Assembly (NCBI GenBank): GCA_026418675.1
Contig: JAOAAX010000011.1
Coordinates: forward strand, 1-62,910
Reading direction: 5' to 3'
DNA: 62,910 nucleotides
From: Chthoniobacterales bacterium
GTDB lineage: Bacteria > Verrucomicrobiota > Verrucomicrobiia > Chthoniobacterales > DYNR01
Part shown: positions 19,099-28,072 of the stretch, in pieces
Layout of the letters: every line of letters starts with the position of its first letter
Position numbering within the stretch: position 1 is the first letter of the stretch
The notes under the pieces: generated by a model
What the model saw: the letters and a program-made list of their open reading frames with translations, nothing else
The model's database searches: none
What the model was told of the DNA's origin: nothing
Position numbers and translations under genes: made by a program

Positions 19099-19587
19099 TT
19101 ACTCGTCGCGGATTTCCAGGGAGGAGGTTCCACCGCCAGTTGAAGCTTGTTGGAGAGCCTGCTGAAGTGCGCGCCACGGTAGTGCAGCGCATTTTACCCG
19201 AGCGGGGAATTTGCGGACGCCATCAAGTGCAGCGAGAGAGCCAAGAGGACCGGAGAGATCTGCAGAAGGTGCGTCGGGAGGACGTTTGATCATCGAAAGG
19301 AATTGCTTAGCAGTAAGTTCTGCAGCTTGGAGGGTAATATTTCGAATCTTGGTTGTTAGCATGGAAGCAGAAGCAGTGCAAATCGCACAAGCTTGACCAG
19401 TGAAATGAGAGGAGGAAATGGTTGAGTGATCTTCGCTTAAGATGAGATAGAGTGTAATTTCGTCTCCACACTGAGGATTTTCTGATTCGACTATGACGTT
19501 TGGGTGGGAAGGGACTCCATAATTACGCGGATGACGTGCATGATCCAGAAGCACCTCTTTGTAAAGTTCGTCGTCTTGAGAAATCAT
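19099..19587 (-). CDS. sufU: SufU-type Fe-S cluster assembly protein
   Basis: The 162-residue protein belongs to the IscU/SufU group. The zinc/cluster ligands are in place: Cys40 and Asp42 (PQCGDE), Cys67 (GQACAIC) and Cys133 (PARVKC). The extra stretch of about 20 residues between the second and third Cys regions (PDAPSADLSGPLGS) marks it as SufU rather than IscU. SufU is a zinc-dependent sulfur acceptor for SufS in Bacillus and relatives. It starts 19 bases after the sufS stop, and the ABC exporter begins one base after its stop. An additional Cys70 is a small departure from the usual pattern. Confidence 0.95.
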   Translation of the reverse strand: MISQDDELYKEVLLDHARHPRNYGVPSHPNVIVESENPQCGDEITLYLILSEDHSTISSSHFTGQACAICTASASMLTTKIRNITLQAAELTAKQFLSMIKRPPDAPSADLSGPLGSLAALDGVRKFPARVKCAALPWRALQQALQQASTGGGTSSLEIRDE

Positions 19588-19606
19588 TAAGGAATCTTTA
19601 TAAAAA

Positions 19607-20866
19607 TTATTCCAGATAGTTTTTTATTATCCAATGAATGGTCTGGACGAGTTTATTTACTTCGTTTGGTGTGTTGTAAAGGTAAAAGGAGGCTCTCGCA
19701 GTGGAAGCTGCGCCTAAGCGGCGCATGAGAGGTTGATTGCAGTGATGGCCAGCTCGGAGAGCAATCCCCTTGCGGTCGGCCAAAGCAACTACGTCGTGAG
19801 CGTGCATTCCTTTAATAGAGAAGCTTAAGATTCCGGCATATTCTGGGGGGTGTTGTTGATGGAGGGGGCCAAAAATTTTAACTTGAGGGATTTCTCTCAA
19901 TTCTTGAGCTGCAAGTTTGGCAAGGGTTTGGTCATGATAAGAAATGCGTTGCAAGTCAATTTTTTTTAAAAACTTAACTGCTGCAGCAAGTCCAATTGCT
20001 CCTTCGATATTAGGGGTGCCAGCTTCGAACTTATGAGGAATTTCTGCCCATGTGCTAGTTTCAAGGGTGACTTTAGAGATCATTTCTCCACCCCCTTGCC
20101 AAGGGTCCATCTGTTCGAGGAGATTTTGTCTTCCGTAAAGTATGCCGATGCCCGAGGGACCACACATTTTGTGCCCCGAAAAAACTAAGAAGTCGCAAGC
20201 AATTTGTTGAACATTAATGGGTTTGTGTCCAGCGCTTTGTGAAGCATCCACAATTGTGGTTATGCCCAAAGAACGGGCACGACTTACGAGTTTTTCTATT
20301 GGATTGACGGTGCCGAGTCCATTTGAAATGTGGGTAACCGAAAAAATCTTGGGTTCGCGAGAGAGAAGTTTTTCAAAAGCATCCAAGTCAAGTGTGCCTT
20401 GTTCGGGTAAGACAGGGACAAAATCGAGGATAAGTTGTTTCTGTTGAGCGGCAAGTTGCCATGGAACGAGGTTGCTGTGATGTTCCATCTCTGTCAGGAG
20501 GATTCGGTCACCTTTGCTCAGTTTTTGAGTTAGACAATTTGCTAATAGGTTAATTCCTTCAGTTGCGCTTCGTGTAAAAATTATTTCTTTGTTTGAGGAG
20601 CAATTTAGATAGTTTGCAATTACTTGCCGGGCTTCTTCATAAGCAGATGTAGCTCTTTCACTGAGGTAGTAAAGTCCCCGATGAACGTTAGCGTTTGCTT
20701 CCCGGTAATGCGAAGTTATGGCGTCAATTACAACCTGTGGTTTTTGTGTAGTAGCAGCGTTGTCTAAGTAAACAAGGGGTTGTCCCCGAACAAGTTGTGA
20801 TAGAATTGGGAATTCATCACGTAATTTATCGGGAAGGAGAAATTGGGAAAAATCAATGGATGACAT
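19607..20866 (-). CDS. sufS: Cysteine desulfurase SufS
   Basis: This 419-residue PLP enzyme takes sulfur from cysteine for Fe-S clusters. Landmarks are YLDNAATTQKP near the start, TRSATEGIN, the His-rich MEHHSNLVPW, the PLP lysine in FSGHKMCGP, and the C-terminal RAGHHCNQPLM with the persulfide-forming Cys376, followed by STARASFYLYNT. The latter spelling is that of the Bacillus-type SufS that works with SufU, which matches its neighbour. The start is an ATG at 20866, after an AT-rich 86-base gap from hemB that probably carries its promoter. SufBCD genes are not in the window. Confidence 0.97.
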   Translation of the reverse strand: MSSIDFSQFLLPDKLRDEFPILSQLVRGQPLVYLDNAATTQKPQVVIDAITSHYREANANVHRGLYYLSERATSAYEEARQVIANYLNCSSNKEIIFTRSATEGINLLANCLTQKLSKGDRILLTEMEHHSNLVPWQLAAQQKQLILDFVPVLPEQGTLDLDAFEKLLSREPKIFSVTHISNGLGTVNPIEKLVSRARSLGITTIVDASQSAGHKPINVQQIACDFLVFSGHKMCGPSGIGILYGRQNLLEQMDPWQGGGEMISKVTLETSTWAEIPHKFEAGTPNIEGAIGLAAAVKFLKKIDLQRISYHDQTLAKLAAQELREIPQVKIFGPLHQQHPPEYAGILSFSIKGMHAHDVVALADRKGIALRAGHHCNQPLMRRLGAASTARASFYLYNTPNEVNKLVQTIHWIIKNYLE

Positions 20867-20952
20867 CCTAGAAGTTTTTCTTTTTAAAAAATTGTTCAGT
20901 TTTTTTTACACTTAATTCTAAATATTAATTAGCTATTTAAAAATTAATAACC

Positions 20953-21945
20953 TTATGATTGACAAAAATCTTTAGCCCAATCGAGTGCGAAATAACTAAA
21001 AATGATGTCTGCACCTGCACGCTTAATTGCGATGAGAGATTCGTTGCGGGCAGATCGAAGTTCAAGCCAGCCATTTTGAGCAGCGGCGTGGATTTGAGAA
21101 TACTCACCCGAAACCTGATAAGCACAAACAGGAATCTGGCTAACTTGGGATATGGAAGAAATAATATCGAGATAGGGACCTGCAGGTTTGATCATGACTA
21201 AATCTGCTCCTTCCTCGATATCAAGAGAAACCTCCAATTTTGCTTCGCGAGCGTTTGCAGGATCGAGCTGGTAAGTGGCCTTGCTTACTGCGGAATTGCC
21301 AATTTTGCTTCCGACAGCATCACGGAATGGCCCATAATAGGCTGAACAAAACTTGGCAGCATAACTTAAAATGCCAACATGTTCGAAACCGGCTTCATCC
21401 AAAGCACTGCGAATTTGGTGAATACGTCCGTCCATCATATCGGAGGGAGCAACCCAAGTAGCTCCAGCCTCTGCTTCCAAAATTGCCAATTTACACAAAG
21501 CCTCCACTGTTTTGTCGTTATCAACATCTCGCCCATCTTCAGTTAAGATACCGTCGTGGCCATGGGAGGTGTAGGGATCGAGAGCAACGTCAGCAATAAG
21601 AACTGTGTCAGGAAAATTTTGGCGAAGTGAGCGAAGTGCCGCAAAAAGTATGTTTTGATCTGAAAAAGCAAAACTCCCAATATGGTCTTTTTGCGAAGGG
21701 GCGATGCAGGGGAAAACAGCCAATGCCAGCAAACCATAGGAGCGAGCCAATTCGGCGTGTTGGAGAAGCGAATGGAGGCTGTGGCGGTAAATGCCAGGCA
21801 TTGAGGGAATTGGCTCGGCGTGGTTAGTTAAGTCTCCTACGAAGATGGGATAAACAAAATGCTTTGGTAAAAGGTGCGTTTCCCGAACTAAACTACGGAT
21901 TGCGGGGGTTGCTCGCAATCGTCGTGGGCGCCGTAAGAGCCTCAT
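20953..21945 (-). CDS. hemB: Porphobilinogen synthase (delta-aminolevulinate dehydratase)
   Basis: HemB joins two 5-aminolevulinate molecules to porphobilinogen, the first shared step of heme and siroheme synthesis. Conserved blocks include FVYPIFVG, DVALDPYTSHGHDG, WVAPSDMMDGR, SYAAKFCSAYYGPFRDA and MIKPAGPYLDI, with the two active-site lysines in the latter two. The frame extends upstream to 22029, but the ATG at 21945 gives the normal N-terminus (MRLLRRPRRLR) and 330 residues. It lies seven bases after the stop of the small gene upstream. The metal loop VALDPYTSHGHD, lacking the Cys triad, suggests a Mg-type rather than Zn-type enzyme. Confidence 0.97.
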   Translation of the reverse strand: MRLLRRPRRLRATPAIRSLVRETHLLPKHFVYPIFVGDLTNHAEPIPSMPGIYRHSLHSLLQHAELARSYGLLALAVFPCIAPSQKDHIGSFAFSDQNILFAALRSLRQNFPDTVLIADVALDPYTSHGHDGILTEDGRDVDNDKTVEALCKLAILEAEAGATWVAPSDMMDGRIHQIRSALDEAGFEHVGILSYAAKFCSAYYGPFRDAVGSKIGNSAVSKATYQLDPANAREAKLEVSLDIEEGADLVMIKPAGPYLDIISSISQVSQIPVCAYQVSGEYSQIHAAAQNGWLELRSARNESLIAIKRAGADIIFSYFALDWAKDFCQS

Positions 21946-21952
21946 TTTTTTC

Positions 21953-22228
21953 TTACGCGTTTTTCCCTTCTCGAATGCGATTCTTTTTTTCTTCTCGCTC
22001 AGCTTCGAGTCGGCTAACCTCCATCGCAAGTTGTTGGCGCAATGTAGCTTCTTCTGGGGTTCCTAATGATTTTCGGATAAGCCCCTCTAAAAATACTCGC
22101 CTCTCCGCAATTTTCGCATTATAGATGCTATCAATTTCAGACAACTGTGCTTTTTGTTGCGGGGTAAGTGGTTTTAGAGGTTGTTCGCGGTTCAACCTTT
22201 CGATTGCTAGTTCATATGCTGACTTCAT
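21953..22228 (-). CDS. Small conserved charged helical protein
   Basis: A 91-residue protein, highly charged and predicted to be one or two long helices or a short coiled coil (YELAIERLNRE, LSEIDSIYNAKIAERRVFLEGLI, EVSRLEAEREEKKNRIREG). I recognise the style of a short helical protein found in Verrucomicrobia but cannot name it. Its stop lies seven bases before the hemB start, so the two are one transcript. The gap of about 90 bases upstream holds a short repeat of AAGGGAAC and the nuclease gene end. Function unknown. Confidence 0.7.
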   Translation of the reverse strand: MKSAYELAIERLNREQPLKPLTPQQKAQLSEIDSIYNAKIAERRVFLEGLIRKSLGTPEEATLRQQLAMEVSRLEAEREEKKNRIREGKNA

Positions 22229-22320
22229 GGCTGAACTATCATGAATCCTTTATTGAATAACAACAAGAACTCTGCATTTGTTTCAGGTCAAGGGAACAAG
22301 GGAACAAGCAAGGGAGGAAT

Positions 22321-23028
22321 TTATGGAACTGGGGTTTCCGTGTAGTTGGTCGGTTTTTTTTCTTTTTGAGGAATGGAGGATATTTTTGGGGTTTCATAAA
22401 AGTTCCTCTTTTTGGTTTTGCTTTTTTTAAGAGGAGATCGAGAAGAAGCCCAAATTCCAGTGCGGGCATGACGGGCTTGCCATTCAGCTGAATCATATTT
22501 AGCCCACAAATCCCGAATTGATCTGCCTGGTGGAGCAGCTGATTTCCCAAACGCTCTTCCTAATCCAGCTTTGAGTATTTCTTCGCCTAAGTCCTTTCCA
22601 TTCCAAAGTCGGACGAAAGCAAAAATTCTTCCATCCTTGGTTATGCCTCTCGCGTCTTCGTTAGCAGTGAGAACTGCAAAAGGGTGACTTAGCGCCTGAT
22701 TTGTGAATTTCTGAGCTGCCTCTGCAAACTGGAATAGAATAGCCCTTTTTACTCCGAAATATGATGCTTGTTCTCGTATCCTTTGGGGGGCTTCTTCGAA
22801 ATAATCACCAATTTCGGGACAGTCTACAAAGTATAAGCGGACAACTTGCTCTCCTTTTGGCCCTTTGATACGAAATGAGTCGCCATCGTTTCCAAGGGAA
22901 TCCACCAAAACACATCCCCGCCACTCTTCCCACTTCAGATTCGTTTCCCCTTTGACAGCTTGGATAAAAAAGTAAACCAAAAACGTTGCCAGAAGGTTGG
23001 CCCAAACTGCAAAATTTGCTCGCATCAT
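22321..23028 (-). CDS. Secreted thermonuclease-like (SNase) protein
   Basis: The 235-residue protein has an N-terminal hydrophobic segment (about 8-26, signal or anchor). A staphylococcal-nuclease domain (about 40-180) follows: DGDSFRIKGPKGE, then VRLYFVDCPE with the first catalytic Arg and acidic residue, and GRIFAFVRL with the second Arg. The C-terminal 45 residues are Lys/Pro-rich and probably disordered. Typical family members cut DNA and RNA using calcium. The middle helix differs from the classic form, so activity is likely but not certain. It is the first gene of the minus-strand block and faces ispA across a divergent region. Confidence 0.82.
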   Translation of the reverse strand: MMRANFAVWANLLATFLVYFFIQAVKGETNLKWEEWRGCVLVDSLGNDGDSFRIKGPKGEQVVRLYFVDCPEIGDYFEEAPQRIREQASYFGVKRAILFQFAEAAQKFTNQALSHPFAVLTANEDARGITKDGRIFAFVRLWNGKDLGEEILKAGLGRAFGKSAAPPGRSIRDLWAKYDSAEWQARHARTGIWASSRSPLKKSKTKKRNFYETPKISSIPQKEKKPTNYTETPVP

Positions 23029-23107
23029 AGGTTAAAAAGCTCCAACAGGTTATTAAAGAATCTTCAAAGTAGAAAAACAAATAATTTCGACAATTTAATC
23101 TATAAAA

Positions 23108-23131
23108 TACTATTCTGGTGAATGAATAGTA
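23108..23131. promoter_or_regulatory. Inverted repeat in the divergent nuclease-ispA promoter region
   Basis: Perfect eight-base arms TACTATTC and GAATAGTA flank an eight-base spacer, 55 bases before the ispA GTG and 80 bases before the nuclease start. A TCGACA at about 23088-23093 could serve as a -35, with TACTAT of the left arm as its -10, so the repeat would overlap an ispA promoter. It could be an operator; nothing shows which protein binds. Confidence 0.4.
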
Positions 23132-23185
23132 GATTCAGCGATTCCTAATTCCTAAATAAGAACTGCGAAAACCTCCAGTCATCCT

Positions 23186-24130
23186 GTGGAACAAAAAACT
23201 CAAAACACCAAACCTCCTATTTTGGAGGATCTTAACCGGTGGCAAAAAATTACAGAAGAAGCTCTTCAGAAACTACTTCCATCGGCTTCGACTTGGCCTA
23301 CAATTCTTCATCAAGCAATGTGTTACAGCTTATTTGCTGGGGGGAAAAGACTTCGCCCTGCAATAATTTTTGCTTCTGCTGAAACTACGCAGCAATTTCT
23401 TGGGACAAATTCAGGGAAATTATCTGATGATTGTTTTGAACGTGCAAAAATTTGCGCGTGTGCCATTGAGTGTCTTCATACTTACTCGCTTATTCATGAT
23501 GACCTCCCCTGCATGGATAATGACGATTTACGCCGTGGTCGTCCTACTTGTCATAAGGTGTATGGGGAAGCAATAGCGGTTCTTGCTGGCGATGCTTTGC
23601 TGACCGAATCTTTCGCTTTGTTAGCAAAAATTAAACCTACCTCACGTTTTTCTGTTTCCGAATTTGTTGCTTGTCTTGCCCGTGCTGCCTCCAGCCGCAA
23701 TCTCGTTGGCGGTCAAGCTGCTGACATCCTTTCTGAGAACAAAAAAATTTCTCCTCGCGAATTGCGACGAATTCACTCGACAAAAACTGCCGCGCTTCTT
23801 TCTGCTTCCGCAAGGCTTGGAGCTATGTCGGCTGATGCTCCTCGTGAAATTGTTTCTAGACTTGGACGTTTTGGATTTCGCCTTGGTCTTGCTTTCCAGG
23901 CTGTGGATGACATTCTCGATGTAACCGCTGAAGCAACCCACTTGGGAAAAACTCCAGGCAAAGATGCAGCTTCCGGCAAAGCAACTTATCCATCCCTCTT
24001 TGGGCTAGACTATGCGCGGAAGCAAGCCGAAGTGCTCACACATAGAGCGATTCTTTCTCTTAATCCTCTTCAATGTGCTGCAGATAAACTCCGTCAATTG
24101 GCTCAATATCTTCTCTTAAGGACTCATTAA
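23186..24130 (+). CDS. ispA: Polyprenyl diphosphate synthase (farnesyl/geranylgeranyl type)
   Basis: The 314-residue prenyltransferase builds C15-C20 isoprenoid diphosphates. The first Asp-rich motif is DDLPCMDNDD (about 94-103) and the second is DDILD (about 240-244); GGKRLRPA and GGQAADI are also conserved. The two residues inside the first motif (CM) and the residues before it are those of bacterial FPP/GGPP synthases. The start is GTG at 23186 after CATCCT. The Nif3-like gene follows after eight bases, so they share a transcript. Product length cannot be fixed by eye. Confidence 0.92.
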   Translation: MEQKTQNTKPPILEDLNRWQKITEEALQKLLPSASTWPTILHQAMCYSLFAGGKRLRPAIIFASAETTQQFLGTNSGKLSDDCFERAKICACAIECLHTYSLIHDDLPCMDNDDLRRGRPTCHKVYGEAIAVLAGDALLTESFALLAKIKPTSRFSVSEFVACLARAASSRNLVGGQAADILSENKKISPRELRRIHSTKTAALLSASARLGAMSADAPREIVSRLGRFGFRLGLAFQAVDDILDVTAEATHLGKTPGKDAASGKATYPSLFGLDYARKQAEVLTHRAILSLNPLQCAADKLRQLAQYLLLRTH

Positions 24131-24138
24131 CTCATTCT

Positions 24139-24909
24139 ATGTCCACAATCAAAGTTCCACTAAACGATGTCGTTCGTTGGCTTGATGATTACCTCAATAT
24201 CCAGCAGATTTCTGACTGGCCCGAAGCCCTCAACGGACTTCAACTCGAGAATCCTGGATATGTCACTCGCGTTGCAGCTGCTGTTGACGCTTGCGAGTCT
24301 GTAATTTCTCAAGCAACTTTTTGGAAATGCGACCTTCTTCTTGTCCATCATGGACTTTTTTGGAGTGGACAAAAACCTATTATTAGACAAAATTATCGAA
24401 AATTTCGCACTGCCATAAACTCAGGTTTGGCGATTTATAGTGCACATCTTCCTCTGGATATACACCCCGAGATTGGTAACAACCACCTTCTAGCTAATGC
24501 AATAGGTATGCCTGAGAACCGTCTGCCCTTTCTTGAGTTGCGTGGAGTTCAAGTTGGTCTTGTTGCAAATTGGGAAATTTCGCTTCGCAATCTTTTAGCA
24601 CGAATTGAAGAAGTTCTGGGCCGATTGCCGCATTTGGCTCCAGGAGGGCCACCAACAACTTCCCGAGTGGGAATTTGCACTGGTGCTGCAGGTGCGGAAG
24701 TAGCTGCGGCTGCTAACAAAGGAATAGACACCTTCATAACTGGTGAGGGCCCACACTGGTCCTATACCTTAGCTGAGGAACTTGGAATAAACCTCATCTA
24801 TGCCGGTCATTACCTGACGGAGACATTTGGAGTGCGTGCTCTTGCTGATGCTCTTCGCAAGCAATTCGGGTTACCTTGGGAATTTATTGACCATCCTACC
24901 GGTATTTAA
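24139..24909 (+). CDS. Nif3-like dinuclear metal-centre protein (DUF34)
   Basis: The 256-residue protein shows all Nif3/YbgI landmarks: NGLQLENP near the start, VHHGLFW (metal-binding His pair), YSAHLPLDIHPEIGNN, the GAAG block before the last domain, TGEGPHW and AGHYLTETFGV. The family binds two metal ions and has been linked to GTP cyclohydrolase-like or NAD-related repair roles, but the reaction is unsettled. The gene lies eight bases after ispA. The next gene begins 67 bases on, with the frame of that gene overlapping the end of this one only if an unlikely early start is used. Confidence 0.92.
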   Translation: MSTIKVPLNDVVRWLDDYLNIQQISDWPEALNGLQLENPGYVTRVAAAVDACESVISQATFWKCDLLLVHHGLFWSGQKPIIRQNYRKFRTAINSGLAIYSAHLPLDIHPEIGNNHLLANAIGMPENRLPFLELRGVQVGLVANWEISLRNLLARIEEVLGRLPHLAPGGPPTTSRVGICTGAAGAEVAAAANKGIDTFITGEGPHWSYTLAEELGINLIYAGHYLTETFGVRALADALRKQFGLPWEFIDHPTGI

Positions 24910-24976
24910 GTTCTTTCGCTCGTATAGCCGGTCCTTGATTTCTAACCCTAACCCTATAACCTTTGCCCACGTTACT

Positions 24977-26827
24977 ATGCCATCAAAATGTAGAGTTTTA
25001 CTAATTCAAGTAATCCTAGCTTTGGAAGTTGGACTAACTTCGCTTTTTTCTCAGGGAACTCCCCTTCTACAACCAGTTCAAAATGTTTCTGTTTCATTGC
25101 CTGTCCAATCTCCGTCTCCCCTCCCCTCCCCTTCTCCTTCCGATCTTGCTTCTCCACAATCTTCTGATGCAACTTCAGAATTATCAACTTCACCTTCTTC
25201 GGTTGAGCTCAATCAACCCATATCTCAACCTTCGGACAAGCAAATTCAACTTGAAGAATCTTTACCCCAGATAATTCCCAGCCAGCCTGCTTCTGCTGAA
25301 TCTGACGTTTTGATACCCAAGGACATAGCTCCGATTGACCGCTCGACGATCGAATCTTCCCAGCGAAGTCTTCGTCAGCTCCGAAGCGCGGCAAAACCAA
25401 AACCAACACCAAAACCGGAGAAATATTTCACTCTCCAAGAAGCGATAGCTTTTGCTCTGAATCACAATCCTAACGTTCTTGTCGCTCTTCAGCGAATTCG
25501 TGAAGCTTCCGGCCAATTCATTTCTCTCCGTGCTCAAATGTTACCTCAACTGGTAGCTACTCCGGCTTACACCATCCTCGAGCAATCCCTTGCCGGTGCA
25601 CCAATGTCTCCTGGTTCTTCCGCTCCCCAGAATCGTTTTTGGTCCTTCCAACTTTCCCTCAATCAGCTCCTATTCGATTCTGGTGCAGCATTCTCTGCTA
25701 CAAAAGCAGCAAAACTCCAAGAAACTGCTGCTTATTTCCTCCTTCGTAAAACCATTGACGAAACGATTGCTGCAGTAAAAACAAATTTCTACCAGATTAT
25801 CCTCAACCGTGCGCTTATCTCTGCACAGGAACAATCCGTGGCTTTATTGGAGAGCCAACTCCAAGATCAAATTAACCGCTTTGAGGCTGGTGTTGTTCCG
25901 CGCTTTAACGTTCTCCAAGCTGAGGTTGCCCTTGCAAATGCCATTCCTCCCTTGATTCAAGCATACAACAACCTCCGTATTTCCCAATACCAGTTTATCC
26001 GTCTCCTTGGCATGGACTATGGCTCATCGGATCCTACCCAAATACCTATTGATGTTAAAGGTGACCTTGATGTCCCTTATCGGGAGATCAATCTCGAAGA
26101 ATCAATTCGCACTGCTCTTATTCGCAATCCGCAACTTAAAGCGCAACGCTTCGACATTCTTGCTCAGGCAGCTCAAGTTAATGTTGCCCTAGCTGGTTAC
26201 GGTCCGCGAATTTCAGCGCAAGCTGGATATGAATGGCAAAATGACCGCACCTCGCGCGACCTTGGAGATATCCTCAATGGGTGGTTCTTGGGAATTCAAG
26301 CTTCTTGGAATCTTTTCGACAGCTTTCTAACTGCTGGTCAGGTAAAACAAGCCAAAGCCCGCCTGCGCCAATCTAAGGCTCTCTACGATAACGCTGTCCG
26401 CGATGTTATTCTCCAGGTTCAAGAAGCTGTCTCCAACCTTACAGAAGCTTTTCAGACGATCGAAAGCCAAAAGGCAAACCTTTCCCAAGCTACGGAAGCT
26501 TTGCGATTGGCGCGGGAGCGACTTGACGCTGGTGCCGGCACTCAGCTCGACGTCCTCAATGCTCAAACCTCCCTCCTTCAAGCCCAAACGACACTTCTCC
26601 AAGCCAAGTTTAGCTACATAAGTGCTCTCGCACGATACGATGCTGCTCTGTCGCTCGATACCCAGTGGGTCAACGATTTTAAAGACCCACTTGAAAGCCC
26701 AGAGAAACGACGTCTCATCCGCACCAATCTCGAAGACTACCGCACCCCTGATCTTCCACGTGAATTTCGTTCTTCAGACCCTCTTAAACAGCTACTGCCC
26801 AAAAATAAGACGTCGAATAGAAGCTAA
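24977..26827 (+). CDS. TolC-family outer-membrane efflux protein
   Basis: The protein is 616 residues from the ATG at 24977. A signal peptide (about 8-27) is followed by a 130-residue linker rich in Pro, Ser and Gln. Two outer-membrane-efflux (OEP) repeats come next (about 150-350 and 370-570), with the typical long helices (GAGTQLDVLNAQTSLLQAQTTLLQAK) and LNQLLFDSGAA/WNLFDSFLTAG strand blocks. TolC trimers form the outer channel of RND, ABC or MFS pumps. No periplasmic adaptor or pump is adjacent. The frame continues upstream to 24827 inside the Nif3 gene, but only this start gives a signal peptide. Confidence 0.9.
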   Translation: MPSKCRVLLIQVILALEVGLTSLFSQGTPLLQPVQNVSVSLPVQSPSPLPSPSPSDLASPQSSDATSELSTSPSSVELNQPISQPSDKQIQLEESLPQIIPSQPASAESDVLIPKDIAPIDRSTIESSQRSLRQLRSAAKPKPTPKPEKYFTLQEAIAFALNHNPNVLVALQRIREASGQFISLRAQMLPQLVATPAYTILEQSLAGAPMSPGSSAPQNRFWSFQLSLNQLLFDSGAAFSATKAAKLQETAAYFLLRKTIDETIAAVKTNFYQIILNRALISAQEQSVALLESQLQDQINRFEAGVVPRFNVLQAEVALANAIPPLIQAYNNLRISQYQFIRLLGMDYGSSDPTQIPIDVKGDLDVPYREINLEESIRTALIRNPQLKAQRFDILAQAAQVNVALAGYGPRISAQAGYEWQNDRTSRDLGDILNGWFLGIQASWNLFDSFLTAGQVKQAKARLRQSKALYDNAVRDVILQVQEAVSNLTEAFQTIESQKANLSQATEALRLARERLDAGAGTQLDVLNAQTSLLQAQTTLLQAKFSYISALARYDAALSLDTQWVNDFKDPLESPEKRRLIRTNLEDYRTPDLPREFRSSDPLKQLLPKNKTSNRS

Positions 26828-26842
26828 TTTGCAAAAATTCAA

Positions 26843-28003
26843 ATGCCAAGCAAAATGACATCTGCCCGGTTTATCTGGGCATCGAGCGAAACCTCAGCCG
26901 ACCTGTTTTACGCATGTCGTTTCTTTGCTCCAGATCCCTTTGGCTGGTTCGAGTTCCAAGGGAAAACATACCTTTTGGTTAACAATCTCGAATTTTCTCG
27001 TGCCAAAGCGACTGCTAGGGCCAATTTCATTTCTTCGATTCAGGAATTTTCTGATCCTCTTCGCAGTAACCCTTCAGCACCGGAGTGGAGTCAACTTCCT
27101 GCAGGCGTTTCCCTTACACATGCTGCGATTATCCTTTGGTTGCGCCAGTGCAATGCACCACGCCATTTGATCGTTCCCCACAATTTCCCTCTGGCTTTAG
27201 CTCGCGACCTTGAGAAATCCGGGCATCGTATTAAAATACCGAATGGTCCTTTTTTTCCAGAGCGCGAGTTCAAACTCCAACACGAAGTAGAAGCTATAAA
27301 AAGAGCTTGTGCTATTGCTGCTGCTGGAATTTGGCGGGCTCTTGATATACTCCGCCAGTCAAACGCAGGTCCTGCTCGAAACCTCCTGTGGAAGAACCGG
27401 CCACTTACTTCTGAAATTCTTCGTGCAGAAATAGATTCTGCCGTTCTCCGAGCAGGCGGTGAGCCGGGGAAAACTATTGTTGCTTGTGGCCTTCAAGCTT
27501 GCGATCCTCACGAGCGCGGTTCAGGGCCTCTTCATCTTAGCGAGCTTATTATCATCGACGTATTCCCCCGAGATCCTGCAACGGGTTTCTATGGCGATAT
27601 TACCCGCACTGTTGTTCGGGGGCCTGCTTCCGATGCCCAACGGAGCCTTTGGCAAACCTGTCTCGATGCCCAAGAAATGGCTATCAAGCAAATCACCCCC
27701 GGTGTTTCTGGCGCTTCGATCCATGAGAAAACCATCAACTTCTTTAACGAAAAAGGATATCCGACTGAATTCCGCGAGGACCGATGGGTTGGATTTTTCC
27801 ATGGAATTGGGCATAGTTTGGGGCTTGATCTTCATGAATCCCCTCGCCTTCAAGATGCCCACTTACAAGCGGGCCAAGTTTTTACTGTTGAGCCGGGGCT
27901 CTATTATCCGCACGTAGGTGGGGTGCGGCATGAAGATGTTGTTCATGTTACACCCAACGGTGCCGAAATTCTTTCAAATTGCCCACGTCCATTCGAAATT
28001 TAG
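26843..28003 (+). CDS. M24-family Xaa-Pro aminopeptidase
   Basis: A 386-residue metallopeptidase. The N-terminal creatinase-like domain spans about 1-140 and the pita-bread domain about 145-380. The five metal ligands are visible: Asp in IIDVFPRD, Asp in YGDITRT, His in GIGHSLGLDLHE, Glu in FTVEPGLYY, and Glu in RHEDVV. Such enzymes remove an N-terminal residue before proline. Its ATG comes 15 bases after the efflux gene stop. A nearby alternative start is the ATG four codons later. Substrate preference is not shown by the sequence. Confidence 0.9.
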   Translation: MPSKMTSARFIWASSETSADLFYACRFFAPDPFGWFEFQGKTYLLVNNLEFSRAKATARANFISSIQEFSDPLRSNPSAPEWSQLPAGVSLTHAAIILWLRQCNAPRHLIVPHNFPLALARDLEKSGHRIKIPNGPFFPEREFKLQHEVEAIKRACAIAAAGIWRALDILRQSNAGPARNLLWKNRPLTSEILRAEIDSAVLRAGGEPGKTIVACGLQACDPHERGSGPLHLSELIIIDVFPRDPATGFYGDITRTVVRGPASDAQRSLWQTCLDAQEMAIKQITPGVSGASIHEKTINFFNEKGYPTEFREDRWVGFFHGIGHSLGLDLHESPRLQDAHLQAGQVFTVEPGLYYPHVGGVRHEDVVHVTPNGAEILSNCPRPFEI

Positions 28004-28072
28004 GACTAAAAAGTCCAATTTATTTCTATTACTCTCTTTTCAGAAAGTTAAGAAAACCAAAGTCTTGCCGAG

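Noticed and set aside
22265-22310. Short tandem AAGGGAAC-like repeat between the nuclease and the small helical gene
   Set aside because: Only about two imperfect copies; too short to support a function or a repeat family.
24827-24976. Upstream extension of the efflux channel into the Nif3 gene
   Set aside because: The extra residues are not signal-like; the ATG at 24977 gives a clear signal peptide and avoids overlap.
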